A DNA stretch of 64,000 bases from Trichaptum fuscoviolaceum (lineage: Eukaryota; Basidiomycota; Agaricomycetes; Hymenochaetales; Trichaptaceae), in NCBI GenBank assembly GCA_910574455.1, contig CAJSYZ010000011.1, positions 2,542,001 through 2,606,000 of the forward strand, given 5' to 3'. The notes under the pieces are model-generated. The model was not told the DNA's origin. It ran no database searches and saw only the letters and a list, made by a program, of their open reading frames with translations. The translations under genes were made by a program, and so were the position numbers. Numbering within the stretch: the stretch's first letter is position 1; each line of letters starts with the position of its first letter. Below are positions 43,430 to 55,619 of the stretch, in pieces.

Positions 43430-46123
43430 TTACTCGTCCACCAGAAGTGCACCGCCCTTGTCGACGACAAGCCTTATCCGGTCACCGCTCGACACATCCT
43501 TGAACTATTGTGCGAAAAGAAGGTTCATAATCTGTCTAAAGGAAAAAAGCTTGGACGACTTACCGTCAACTCCCTGGTGCGATGCAAGCTCTCAATCTCG
43601 TCAACGCGTTCACGAACGTCATCGAGAAGCTGATCGAACCCCTCCTCCTCCACTACCTGCCTAGCGGCTTGCAAGATGAGCATGGAATCAGGGCGAATGT
43701 TGTGATCGAGCTGAAGGCAAGGTGAGTATAAATGTGACATGAAGTGTGATGATGACACAGAAGATACTAACGTCAATGGCGATGATATTGTTTCTGTCAA
43801 GGTCTATACGCGTGAAGCGATAAGTATTATCAGAACGCAGAACAAAGACTGGCTATCTTACCGTCGATGAAATCTGTCCGAGTCATGATTTGTCTCGCTT
43901 CATACTGACCAGTGGACACGCTCAGTATTCATACATGAAGCAAATGTAACAAATGACCCACTCACATAAGGGATGGCAGGAAGATAGAAGGCCGAGTACT
44001 CATCGTCCTTATGCTCTTCCTCGTATTCTTTATACTTTTTCACGAACTCTCGGAGAAGTAACCATGAACAGGAACTCCATTTTTGCTAGCAAATAAGATA
44101 GAACATCAGCCCGACGTCAATACAAGATAGACATCACTCCGCGATTGTAACATACCTCATCCATAACGTCGTCATCATGGTCAGGTATCAAGCCAATCAG
44201 CGATAACAACCAATTTTTTTCCTTATCCACTAAGCCCTTCGCAAAGCCGACTAATCCAGCCGGAGCTTCTGGGCTGGCCTTGCACATCTTGTTGACATGC
44301 GACAACCGCCCTCCAACTAGTTTCAGTGCATCTCTCATATCCTCATCTCCCTCGATGATTTCTGACGGATGTTGCGTATTATACAACCCCAATGGATGCA
44401 GGAAAGATCGTCGGAATTTGCGAGCGGCAGCTAGTGCCTCGCGTTCGTTGAGGTCGTAGATCGACAAAGGAATCATCCGGCTTGCACTTTTACCTTAGGC
44501 ATTAGGAGGTCAGACTTCTTCTTCTTTGCAAGAATAAAAGAATAAGAGACGTACGTAGTACCGAAAATGGCCAATAGTCATCCCTAAGAAGAATTGAAGC
44601 AAACGTCGATGCAATATATAACTGAGACTTACGAGCTAAAGACACAGGTCATGATACCTAGAAGTTGTAGGAAAATGAGTACAAATGCTCCACTTGATTG
44701 CATACTTTCAGCGCACCGCTTTCAGCCCAAGCTTCAGCTCTCTGCTGCAGCAATAAGAGCATATTTCTGCCTTCATCAGTATGCTGGAAAAAATGGATGT
44801 TGTTGAACACTAGCACAAGGGTTCGACCCTTCTTCCGTGCCAAGTTTAATGCAACTTTCTCGAGTTTGCTCATCGCTTTAACACCAGGCCATCAGGATTC
44901 ATCTTGTAGATAGAGTGAATAGTAATTTATTTCGTACCGCGTTCAATGTCCAAAGCGGCACCACCTAAAACAGATGATGATTACGAAGGAATCATTAGCT
45001 TACAGAAAGGCAATCCTCACCCTCTCGAGGATCTCGCCTCTGGAATAGACCCGTCTGAGAGTCCTCGTAGTACTCATAATTTAGCGCTTTGCCCAACCGA
45101 AGACGGAATACTTCCATGTCTGGATGCGCCTCGACGACTGCGACTCCATCTGCGCTATTCTTGCTCATGGCATCGTAAATCATGGTCGTCTTCCCTGTTC
45201 CCTGCACGATATACCTCTGTGAGTTCCGATAAGGTAGAGCACTCAGAAAGCAGACAATACCTTAGGTCCAAGAAGTAAATAGTAGTGTCCGACTTCTTTC
45301 CCTTCTATAATACGGTCGATGAGATCTTGCTCCTTTCGCCGAGTATGAGCCAGTTGATGTTCCTCTTCTTCACTTGCAAAGCCGTGTACATGTCGTTTCT
45401 TGGAGTGTGCCGCTATCTCGAGAGCGGGGTCATATCCTGGCGCGAAGGCTTTCTCCATCTAATTCAACTTCAGGATTGATATTTTAGCCGTCCTCTAAAG
45501 TCCTTTACCTTCCACATAACATTCTTCTTATACCAGGCAACATATGCCACACCACCCATAAATACTAGGAACAAATTCAGTATCTCGGTAAACAAGAGTA
45601 AAACATAGGACGAACCCATTGCCAGACCAATGAATGTTGTCAGTGCGGCATCGAAAAGCGGAGATCTCGTGATAGAAAATAAACCTGCGCCTCCTGGTCC
45701 TCCTGCACCTCCGCCTGGCGCACCAGGAAACGACACTGGTACTGTCAACTCATCATAGTACGCCGGGTCATCTTCCGTGCCCTCCTTCTTCACCGCTACG
45801 ATTCGAGGTTGCCTGTTTCTAAGCGGTGCGTGTAGTGCATCTGGAACCGGACTTCCTTTAGGCTTTGCATTCTGCGAGGACGAAGAACCAGGGCCAGGAT
45901 TTGTCTGGCTGGTGAGTGAACGCGTGAAGATGATGGGTACGGGTGCGCGGTACCATGCGAGCCGTTCTCGATACGTTTTGCTTCCGGCGCTTACTACTAT
46001 TCTCCCAACATGGATTACGTCATGTAAGCGCCGTTGGCCAAGATGATTGTCAAGGAAGGTTGTGCAGCTTCTTAGAGGTCGAGTGGACAAACAGGTATGA
46101 AAAGTATTTATCAATGGTTTCAT
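43430..46123 (-). CDS. Mitochondrial-type AAA+/P-loop ATPase, basidiomycete family
   Basis: An intact multi-exon gene. Start ATG 46123 (MKPLINTFHTCLSTRP) gives a basic, Ser/Thr-rich presequence of mitochondrial type. A hydrophobic region, TTFIGLAMGSSYVLLLFTE then LNLFLVFMGGVAYVAWY, is probably one or two inner-membrane helices. A 50 nt intron leads to MEKAFAPGYDPALEIA and RRKEQDLIDRIIEGKE. Walker A (LLLGPK + GTGKTT) is assembled across a splice junction. Then come VAVVEAHPDMEVFRLRLGK, DSQTGLFQRRDPREG, a Walker B variant (RTLVLVFNNIHFF, Asn where Asp is usual), IPLSIYDLNEREALAAARK, LLSLIGLIPDHDDDVMDE, RPDSMLILQAARQVVEE and RVDEIESLHRTRELTV. The end is DRIRLVVDKGGALLVDE with TAA at 43430-43432. 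The fold is Orc1/Cdc6-like; the substrate is unknown. No frame lesions were seen. Confidence 0.85.
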
Positions 46124-46470
46124 AGGTCCAGCTTCGATAGTAAGAGGAGAGAGGAGATAAAAATGAGGTAAAGCGAACTTGAGTTTGTTGGATGAAATTA
46201 AGTATCTTATGTAATTGGAATAAAGCCAAGACAAGCTTCCGAAAGCGGTGTTCGGAGTGCGAAACAGGTGACCAATATAGAGGCACTTGCAGTTCAACGA
46301 CTCAGTTGAACGACACCTTCAAGTTCCCTATGTCCATACCATGCACTTCCTTTACTTGAATCGGAAACTAGCTATTTATTCAAAGATATTCTCGGAATTT
46401 GGTTGTAATGAAAGTTCCGATGAGACTTACTGACTCTCTGGACACCGTAATTGTAGCTTCAAGTTGAATA
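46124..46470. promoter_or_regulatory. Upstream region of the ATPase gene
   Basis: The region contains the ATPase promoter. CTTCAAGTTCCC and CTTCAAGTTGAA occur at 46.32 and 46.46 kb. No core promoter element was identified. Confidence 0.3.
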
Positions 46471-47193
46471 TTGTACTTTAGGCAAATCGACAACTATCGA
46501 GTACGGTGGCTCTGGCCTCCTACTCGAGAAGAGCTTACTGATATTTGGCTTTTAACCGTCTTTCCAGGCCCTAGCATTGCAAGCATCGCATTCAAGCCCA
46601 TTTACATTGTAAACTTGAACCTGTTCCCAATCAGCGGTTGGCGTAAACGTGCTTCGTTATATTGGCAGAAGCCTAAAGCCCTAAACAATTGGAACAGCTG
46701 GGGGCGCATTGTCGATCATCGAATTCATTTCGGTAGTTCATTGGGTCGGCTGGTGGTGCCTAAAGGTGAAGTGAGTAGAACTGGTTTCGGGGAAGAAGAT
46801 TTCAAGGCAAGTGGTCAATTGCGTCTGATACCGTCTATCTCTCTCCTCTCTGCAAAACGGCATAGCTTTGTCGTGTCGTCACATGGACGCTCTCTGCATC
46901 CCCCGCCCGCACCCCATGGACATTTACGAGAGCCGCGATTCAAGTACTCAGAGGTAGACATCCCTGAACACTCGTCTCCTGTCCCGATTATATCAAGAAG
47001 TATGTGCTTACCGCTGTACTCCACAGGTACCCGTTTCGTGTCACGACCTTTCCATGATGTTCCATCAGCGGATACGTGTTGCCATCAGTCTGAAGTAATT
47101 TTATCCGATTACATCTCTTCTGTCTTCACAAATTCTACACTCGGTCAAACGCGAGAAGAGCACTCAGGCTTACGCTTATATACACTGGACTGA
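46471..47193 (+). CDS. Open frame of 240 residues, unknown, low confidence
   Basis: An uninterrupted frame starting near 46471 with a Trp/Arg-rich N-terminal part (LWPPTREELTDIWLL; NNWNSWGRIVDHRIHFG) and a Ser/Pro/His-rich C-terminal part. Length alone is the reason to list it: this many codons without a stop is uncommon in random sequence of this composition. The first codon of the frame is not ATG (TTG at 46471), there is no visible domain, and no splice context was worked out. It could be part of a decayed gene. Confidence 0.22.
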   Translation: MYFRQIDNYRVRWLWPPTREELTDIWLLTVFPGPSIASIAFKPIYIVNLNLFPISGWRKRASLYWQKPKALNNWNSWGRIVDHRIHFGSSLGRLVVPKGEVSRTGFGEEDFKASGQLRLIPSISLLSAKRHSFVVSSHGRSLHPPPAPHGHLREPRFKYSEVDIPEHSSPVPIISRSMCLPLYSTGTRFVSRPFHDVPSADTCCHQSEVILSDYISSVFTNSTLGQTREEHSGLRLYTLD

Positions 47194-48304
47194 CTGCCGT
47201 TCACGTTTCGTTTCGTTCGATCTCCTACGTCTTTGCACTTTTCACATCTACCGCGTGCGGCGACTCGCTAGTCTCATGTATCCTCCAAGCTTTTGGGACA
47301 CCATAGACAAGACATGCTCACTCACCGTATGATCAAGAGCGTATAACCTATTCCCCTTCCTTCACCGTCGCGCTGTCGATACTCTGACCTCTCGCCACCT
47401 TCAAAGTTGATTGTCTGTTGCTTTCTTTTGCTGCTGCTACTACTCGCAGTACTCCGAGCACTCCTCATCTTGATAGAGAGACTGATTGCGCTCATTCTCC
47501 CGACGTGGGAGCTACTACTGTCATTGCAGCCTAGAATGCACTTTTCTATACATAGGTATGGGATACTCACCATCTTTCAGTACTCCTGCTTGTTGACCTT
47601 GCGTTTTAGTGTCCTCAAACTGTGTGTCGAGCAGAACTTGATGACTACGGCACAGCCTTTGCATATGCTCTACCGTAAGATATACAGTACAATGATTCTA
47701 CCAAAATTGTCAAGACGAACTGCCATAACCCGAATGGGAACGATGTCCATGCAGTTTCCGACACTTCGTCTGGTGAGCTTATGAGCATCAATTGCGTAAC
47801 TGTTATTTAACTCTCCTTCCCCATTAATATCACAAGTTTGTGACACAAACGTATACATTAAGTTCTGCCGTGTCGATACAAGTGCTGCAGTGAATATCTA
47901 TGCCATGGGTACAAGGCTAGTGATTCTGTAGTATTGATGAATTCGATAAAGAATACTTACTCTGCCTCATCTCAAAGATAAGAGTAGGAGTTTTACAGTG
48001 GTTCACTCACTAAATTACATGCGGTATTCCTTTCTTCACGACGGACAAACAGTAAAGAAAAGCGCATAGCAGACCTGGTCTAGTTCTCGGGATCTCTGTA
48101 GGTAATGACTTCCTGCTCCATATTGTTCAGGGCATTCGGGACATTTGCGACCGGGACAAATGCCTTATTCGAAAACGTGAGGAAGTACGATTGATCAGAC
48201 TCACTTCAAATCAGCTTCACTAAGGACCACGGATCAATTCTGAAGGACGGAATATTAGGCTTAACTAACATTATTGGAGTGGACAACACCCACCGAGATA
48301 AACT
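47194..48304. other. No supported gene
   Basis: Only overlapping short frames on both strands. The frame at 47407-47784 (plus) starts with a Leu run encoded by a CTG/CTA/CTC-rich stretch and is probably not a gene. Confidence 0.4.
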
Positions 48305-48567
48305 TCAGTATATCCAACAAAATTCGTATGTACCCTGGTTAGCGTCCTCTAAGTTCAGGCACTCACAGATTATCCTTTGAAGATATAGTATAATCACATG
48401 GTCTGTTGCAACAAAACTGGTCAGTAAAGCTCGCGAAGAGCTCGAACGAGCGAAAAATTGGGTGCCCATCCAGTCAAAACTGCTGAGCAGCCTGATCCGT
48501 GCGATGATCCTAATCACACAGATCGCATTTCAAGAACACGCGCGTCAACCGCACCAATCATCTCGTC

Positions 48568-49011
48568 TCATGCTCTACTCATACCGCCCAGGAACTCGAC
48601 CACTGACACATTCAATATCCGCATTAGGATCTCCCTAGGGTCTATCTTCAACTGCAAAGGATTTTCAATCCGTCTGCCCCAGAGCGTCATCCCTTTTTCA
48701 GATCCATGGTCTGACAGACCTAACCATGGGGCCAACTGTTGCGGTAGGCCACGCTTTCCCCCTGAGCCGTGCACCGTCTCAACAGCTAGGGTCTGCTCGG
48801 ACGGGCTATGAGATGACAGCCTCCTGGTATGTGTGCCGTGCGGATTTATGGTCATAGTTCCCAAGAGGAGCCGGCACTGTGCTCCTCCTTCAAACCGTTT
48901 CCGATCCCAAACGAGGTTAACGTAAGGGTCGGCACCAAACAGCAAAGGAGCTCCCGTAACTACGAGCGCCCTACGTTTCCGCAGGATGTCCATAGACATA
49001 GGAGAGCCCAC
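48568..49011 (-). other. Possible coding fragment, unknown
   Basis: This minus-strand frame reads like a protein, with segments ALVVTGAPLLFGADPYVN, GLPQQLAPWLGLSDHG and MTLWGRRIENPLQLKID. The frame continues beyond its stop at 48568 with plausible residues (DEMIGAVDARVLEMR), which would fit a nonsense mutation in a decaying gene. I do not recognise the family, and no splice sites were established. Confidence 0.28.
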
Positions 49012-49302
49012 GGTGAGCTGCGTGCCCGCTTCCGGAGAGCGAAGGCAGGCGGACGGCGATATAGAGCAGAGAACGAGAGAAGGTGTAGCAGACGTACCGT
49101 GTCCCCCCTCCAGTCCATGAACCAGCTAAGGGTTCAATCATGGAGGAAGAAAGCATCCAGGCTTGAGATGAAGCTTGCGCTCCATCGACCCAGCAGAGAA
49201 GACGAGGATATAAGAAGGGCAGTGCCGCGTCTTCCTACTCTGACGAGTAGGAGGAAGAAGGCTGAGATGGGGAAGGAAGGGCACACATCACTCGCTTTTT
49301 AA

Positions 49303-51891
49303 ATGTTTCTACGAACCACGCAGTACCACCTGTGGCTTTAGCTCTTGGGTATGCCTTGACCTCTTCCACCTAGCTTTGGTGTCATTTATCTAACCAAAGC
49401 GTCGCATCCACGAACCACGCCCCGGGCCAAAGCTGTTGCCACCGACGCCTAAAAAGGTATTGCAAATAACTACAACAGGCAAGGCAGTGCCACCTCGGCA
49501 TCTGTTTTCGTTCAATACTCAAAGATACGTTCATAGTTGTCTAGTTTGTGTGGTTTTAGGGAGCTAATGAGGATTCCTACACAAATACGATGACACATCT
49601 TGATTGCTCTCCATCATTGACGACGATGGGGAAACCAGGCCAAGCTATGATAACGACATAAGCGAAGCCCAACTTTCTCGGGGTTTTGAAGACAGACTCA
49701 GGCTACTATTATTTATCGCTTGCAGGAAAAGAAGAAATATGTGACTCAGCTGGAAGGTCTAGTCAAATTTAACAAGTAGTGAATCACATTGAACATTACA
49801 GTAATAAAGGGAGTGGTCTAAATTGTGGACGAGACTGCTTCACCTTTGTAAGATTATACAGCCTTCCTCTTATCTGTAATTTGAAACCCACACAACCACA
49901 CTACTATTGGGTGTGGCTCTTTAATACACCTTGACTACTTTGACCTTGCATGATCACCATCCACCAAGCCACCGTGTTGAGTTCCGCAAGGCTGCTACCA
50001 GACACCTCTAAAAGGTGATACCTATACTAGTAGCCTTATAAGACAGACAGCAACTCGGCGTGAGCTCAACACACTCGGCATCCTTTCACCAACTGACAAA
50101 TATCTACTAGAAATCATGGCTTATACACTAACAATACAGGACCATTGCACAAGCAATGGATGACTGGTGGCTAATCGCAATGAGCTGTGACGTTAGGTTC
50201 TTGTTGATCGCAATCTTAGCGAGTTGATAAACATCGTGTGGAAGGGATGAGGTTTAAGGACGAGCGAGTATAAAGCTTTCAATGTGTCGCGGATTATTAT
50301 GGTTTGCCCCTTCAGCATGCATGCATGCATACATACATACATACATACATACATACATACATACATACATACATACATACTACAAGACAATGCACATAGG
50401 CCACTTCAAATACTATATCTTAAAGGATACGATTGACAGATGAAAGGATGATTACATGAAAAGCCGGCGTCCGCGCAGAGAGGTTGGGAACGGACATAAA
50501 ATAACGAGTAACCAGAACGTGATACCAGCATGCGAAGCCCACTAGTACGTCTTCATTCCCGGATTTGCTGAGACCGAATGTCCAGAGTTCAACACTCGAG
50601 TTTTATTTTCTAAAGTATAATCAATCATTCGTCAAACAATTCACGAGCCCACGGGCATGGCTATGCCAAGCTGGTTTCGTGATAGGATACTGATGCACCG
50701 TCAGATAGTAGCTATCGCATGTGCAGGCGACTTGGGTTCACAGCGTGCAAATTGCAGGTGTGATAAGCGGTCAAATAAGTCATGAAGTATCGAGTGCCTC
50801 TCCGGAGTAGCTGACACACCTGTCAGAGCCAATCTTGGTGAAGAGAAATGAAATCGTACTTGTTAACGGAGAAGACTGTCTGGAATGTCAAATTTGCAAG
50901 GGCATTGACGCGATCTCCTTGAGCGCTCCAGAATTCCGCGAATGTCGGAGGACAACCTGATGCAGAGCAGTTGGATTGATAATTATTGAGAGGCAAACGA
51001 ATGATGGGCAGTCAAGGAGCATTCCTGATACGGTCTTTGCACTAACACCATTGATGACTCACAAATAAGCGGCATCAGGAAAAATCGACATGCGCATGGC
51101 AGACAAGTGCCTCGATGGTGAATCCGACCTTGATGCCAATCCGGACCAACAACGCACAGCCAAAGCAGCACATGCGGACTACACGCTCGCGGTCGTTCTG
51201 GGCATAGTCGGAGCCAGCCTCACCAAAGACGCTGACAGGTGTTCCAGTGTATGTAGAAGACTACGCAGTGAGTCCCTGTTACACGTCGTTTTTAAAATCT
51301 TTCGCAAAATATCTTCGACCGCATGGCTGATGATGTTTCGAAAGGCAAGATTCAGCTCTCTTAACATATTAGTCGTTGAGGGAAATGTCAAGTCAGAAAT
51401 CGAGCCACTTCACCATGAGCCCCACCCGGTTTGTCATAATCCGAATCCTGCAACTATTCCAACAAGCTGCCTGAGCCAAGACGGTCCAAAAGCCTAAGAG
51501 CTCAAAGCCTATCTTAAGCGACCGGAACATTATGCCGAATGGGAAGCTGATGACTGTGGCCGCACCACCTTCAGACATGAAAGAGAAGTTAAAGTTGAGG
51601 ACCTGGGTTGAGCAAATGGCTTCGGATCGAACACCCGACTCAACGACTAATGCAGCACTGTGAGGAGCCGAGGAAGTTTTCCGGAATAACTTGAGCCACA
51701 GTGGATTACCAGTCTGATTTCCGGCCATCCGGCCAACACGCAGGTGCCGGGACCTTAGTATACCGAAATTGGAAGATGTCCAGTATACACAGCGTCTCGG
51801 ACTACCGGTGAGGAGAGACCGAGGCCAGACTTTTAAACTGCGGAGGCAATCTACGATCAGATTCGGGATGTAAAACGAGGCAACGCAATTA
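49303..51891. other. Gene-poor stretch
   Basis: No open frame with coding character. The only regular structure is the ATAC microsatellite at 50.3 kb. Confidence 0.45.
50315..50383. repeat. Tetranucleotide microsatellite (GCAT then ATAC)
   Basis: A few GCAT units pass into about thirteen ATAC units. The antisense frame reads repeated Met-Tyr-Val-Cys and is an artefact. Confidence 0.95.
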
Positions 51892-52316
51892 GATCATATT
51901 TAGAGCATGTGTAACTCAAGTTACACATGAGTTTTACACATTCACACGATCCTAAAGAAGCTGAGAATACAAACGCGGCTTGCTCCGGCAGGCCAAATAA
52001 GGGTAGTGACATTCGTGAGACATCTTCGTCACAACTTTCTTGAAAGGAAGAGTAATACTTTGTTTCAACCACACTTCTGTGGCCTTTTACAGAGACAAGA
52101 AATAGTTCTGCATACAGTAGTTTGTGTACTACAAATAACTCATATATGCAAGAACAAAATCTGCTACTTGCACTTAACAGTGACACAGTGACATAATGAA
52201 GCGGCACCGTTGCAGCCGCGATTGATGGCTCGGCCTATGATTTGGGACTGTGAGAATGTGTAGTTTGATGTGTAACTTCGTGTGTAACTTGAATTACACA
52301 TGCTCTAAATATGATC
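51892..52316. mobile_element. TA-flanked MITE with about 48 bp terminal inverted repeats
   Basis: The left end starts GATCATATTTAGAGCATGTG. The right end reads the same on the other strand, and both continue TAAxTCAAGTTACACA with few mismatches. TA dinucleotides border both ends (51890-51891, 52317-52318), as expected for Tc1/mariner-type insertion. The 425 bp interior has no transposase, so the element is non-autonomous. Confidence 0.78.
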
Positions 52317-52318
52317 TA

Positions 52319-53275
52319 TTTGTCTGATTCTATGGCAACAGTCTGTGACCTGCCCCCTTTTTGGGCTGTGTGGCAGTACTGCCGAACGGCATTGATAGGT
52401 ACCCCGTGGACCGCATACCTTGAAGTCAAATATATTACAGTAGTAAGATACCATATATAGTTATAGTTTAGTACAATATAACTGTGCCAGAGAATCGCGG
52501 AACTTAGAGAATTCCGGATGTTTGGCGTGGTAGGTACAAAGCCCGAAAGCGAAGGCTGTTTCAAGACGACCATAGAAGAGGAACGAATGCCCCTACAAGA
52601 GTGGCGGTCCCTGGCGAAGCGTGATACCTTCTAGCAGGCCGAAACAGTGATTGCAAGTCCAGTAATTACTAGTGGAAGCTTGCGAGACTCCTTGCGAATC
52701 GAGCATCGACGGAAAAAGGAGTCCGGAATAAATAAGAGGAGACTGAGAGAGTGTAATTTTGATAGACATTGTGGTTTATAGCTAGTAGACCTATCCAAAG
52801 AGCATGACAAAGAAGCGAATCAGTGTCCGATGGAAGATGGTCCTGATGTCTAACGGTCCTGGAGACCACCAGGAGTTCCGAATGGTGGGCATGGTCAAGT
52901 GTTAAGCCCGGTGGCAAAGATCTTGTCACAACTAATAGTATATTTCTTCTAATAGGTTGAAGCAGTGATGCCAGCCGTTCCTTCGTAGTTGTGTGTTGGT
53001 AGTTCACTTAAGTATCGAACATTGTCCAGCAGGAGATTGAAACGAGGCTAGTCCGGGTATACATGAGAAGAAACAACGGATTGACTCAGAGCAGAACTCA
53101 ATTCAGGCTGCTTTTCAGAGCTAGAGCTATCCCAAGGTCCATAGGTGAGGGGGAAAGGACCACAGAGGCAGAGCAAGTAGAGTTTCCTACAGAGGTAGGC
53201 AAGAGTAGCAAAGAGCAGCATGTCCAATGTGTGCACATAGTGGGCAACCGTGATGCAGACAAGACTGAGCCTGGC
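52319..53275. other. Spacer between two transposable elements
   Basis: No gene is seen. Short overlapping frames near 52.7-53.0 kb and 53.06-53.29 kb have no recognisable features. Confidence 0.45.
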
Positions 53276-53285
53276 CTAGGTGCAG

Positions 53286-53375
53286 GCACCTAATGGTGCA
53301 TCTTCTGAAAATAGCCCATATTATGGGGTGAATGATTCACTTACATGAATGATTCATGTGAATGATTTGAATCAT
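53286..53375. repeat. Left terminal inverted repeat of the Mutator-like element
   Basis: Matches 55620-55708 in inverse orientation with few mismatches. The inner half is made of GAATGATTCA-type palindromic units. Confidence 0.8.
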
Positions 53376-53796
53376 TTACTCAGATGAATGAGTTTTTGAA
53401 TGATTCAAATTAGTATACTAGCAGTTCTTGCACAACATCATTTAATTGTATTAAATTTTATAATCAGTACCATATGTACATCAAAACTAAGGAATGAATC
53501 ACATTATACTCAGTGAATGATTCAAGCAAAAGTGAGGGAATAAACCATCCCATCTGATTGACAGGGACCCTTACAGGTGTCGATTGCGTTGACGATGATG
53601 TAGCAGAGTGCGTAAGTTCGCAGGTGCCTTGGAGTAAGGCAACGTGGTGACAAGGATAGGACTACCACACTGCAGGTCAATGAGTAAAGAACGGTCGAAA
53701 AAATGATTGCAAATATATTACTCACAACCATTGCACGGAACCGCTGTACATTGCTTGTGCTCCGGAGTGTTACTCCGTTCATAGCACAGGCGATCT

Positions 53797-54470
53797 TCAG
53801 ACTTGGAACATAGGATGCTTCTCACCTTCATCCCAAAGCTGAACCGCAACCGCTGCCAGGTTCTCCAACTCCTTCAAAGTAACCGACCAACTGAGAAGGC
53901 CTGGTGTTCGACGCCTGTCGGAGCTGATTGAAAGCGAGAGGCGACGATAAAGAATTATCGACCTTGAATTCCCGTAAGCGATCACAGGTGCGTATTGAAG
54001 TTGCCCCGATGGCCGTTGCGCATGTTGGAATAGAAAGCGATTCCGAAGATGAGCCATTTTCATGCAGAGAGCGACTGAGTAGCACAGGCGCCGGTTCCCG
54101 TTCCAACTCCAAAAAGCGCAGTGGCTAGGTAAACTTTTGCAGCAGCCAGTCAATGAAGTCGATCTTCGGACGAGCTTGGAAGTTCAGACTCACCTTGAAC
54201 AAGCTAGGCTTGTACACGGTAATGAAGATCAGTAGACTCCATGTTCAGGGGAAGTCCTTTGAGGATAATGGATGCGAGTGAAAGTCAGACGTCCAAAGTG
54301 TCATATGCTCGTTGTCGGTCCAATTGGCAAGCTTCAGCGACGAATCCGCGGTCCTGAGCGCAATAAGGCTAAGGCGCCGGTATCGCGTGCTTCGTCAACG
54401 GCGGCCTTCGTCTGTTTCCCAGGTGAACCGCGGCCATAGAGTGAGATGTCAAGCTGAAGAGGTTGGGACA
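53797..54470 (-). pseudogene. Gene fragment inside the Mutator-like element, minus strand
   Basis: A start-like segment, MSQPLQLDISLYGRGSPGK then TKAAVDEARDTGALALLRS (about 54470-54336), reaches a stop, and a separate downstream frame ends RTPGLLSWSVTLKELENLA then AVAVQLWDEGEKHPMFQV (stop at 53797-53799). Both look protein-like, and I could not join them into one frame. They may be exons of a captured host gene. Family not recognised. Confidence 0.35.
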
Positions 54471-54633
54471 TACGACGACTGCGCGTGTGCGAAGGAGTGG
54501 CTTGAAGAAAGGCAGAGTGGTCACTGGCATGATCATGATCGTGGTAGGGTCACGTGATCACGTGCCACTGCCAACTACCACATCAAAGGCGCGTCGCCAT
54601 CGACTTTCCTTTGTTTCTTTCCGTCCTTCTTAC

Positions 54634-55182
54634 TATGTTGGAGGACTCTGATGCACCAATCAACATCAAAGTAAGTGTATCATCCTCGCTATCCTTGCCA
54701 TCTTGCTAATTCTCCTACAAGGAGCCTCTGATATAGTGAGCATTCTGCTCAGTCTCCACGGTTCCGCCTTCACTGAGCGCCACGTCTTTCTTGCTGTCCT
54801 TCCCCTTCTTTCACCCGATGCCTCCTCCCTTTCACTACCACTCCCTCCCGTGCATCTAGATGAGTACTCTCCGGCTGATGTTCTCCTCGGTATATTTACT
54901 ATGAGTCTCAGCCTTGGAACGCCGCATGCTTGTAACCACCTGAGCGGCCAACAAGCGAAGTCGCAATGGTCCAGGACGGGCGATGATGGTGTAGGGACAA
55001 GTAGGACGATTGAGCGGTTTGTGATCGGTAATCCTACGAACATCTGGGAGAAGCAGATTCTGCTTGAGGCAGAGAGTGCGTCACCTTTCACTGCTTTGAA
55101 CGTCTCACCATTTCCCGCTAACTTGTTATCTTCTCCTTCCACCTATTCTTATGCACACGATTGGCCATCTCACTTTCAATGA
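54634..55182 (+). pseudogene. Gene fragment inside the Mutator-like element, plus strand
   Basis: A short possible first exon (MLEDSDAPINIK, donor GTAAGT at 54671) lies before an open frame of about 155 codons: ASDIVSILLSLHGSAFTER, VFLAVLPLLSPDASSLSL, DEYSPADVLLGIFTMSLSL, ERFVIGNPTNIWEKQILL, ending YAHDWPSHFQ at 55182. The phases of the first exon and the long frame do not match with the acceptors I see, which suggests damage. Family not recognised. It diverges from the minus-strand fragment across about 160 bp, as a captured bidirectional promoter would. Confidence 0.35.
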
Positions 55183-55619
55183 CACGACTGTACTTGCCAT
55201 ATCAGGGAACATGAGCTACGGCAAGACTCATGCGTTCTTCGACTCGGCGTAGACGGAAGTGTGGGTACCGCCTCTGCCCAAAAACAACACACCGCACGCA
55301 ATGCCAGAATAATTCGCGACAAACTGGAAAGTTGTTCGGATCACCAGGTGCATTGGGTATGGCCGGATATCCAAGTTACTTGCGAAGCTGGAGGCACGGC
55401 TGAGAGTTGAATTGTCCACCGTCGAGTGAGCCGGACATTGCTGCAGAGTTAGATTCAATGTCTGCTTCCAGCTGGGAGCTTGCTGTAGATAGGTTATACT
55501 AACTGTACATACTTTCTTAACTATTAAGCTACAAATATGATTATTCATTTTATCCTATGAATGATTCATGATTTATTCTATTTATGATATAATATTTTCA
55601 ACCTAATAGTAAACTAGAA

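Noticed and set aside
50193..50390. Met-Tyr-Val-Cys repeat protein on the minus strand
   Set aside because: Translation of the ATAC microsatellite.
54666..55142. 158-codon minus-strand frame in the Mutator-like element
   Set aside because: Antisense to the more protein-like plus-strand fragment; Arg/Ser-rich with no motif.
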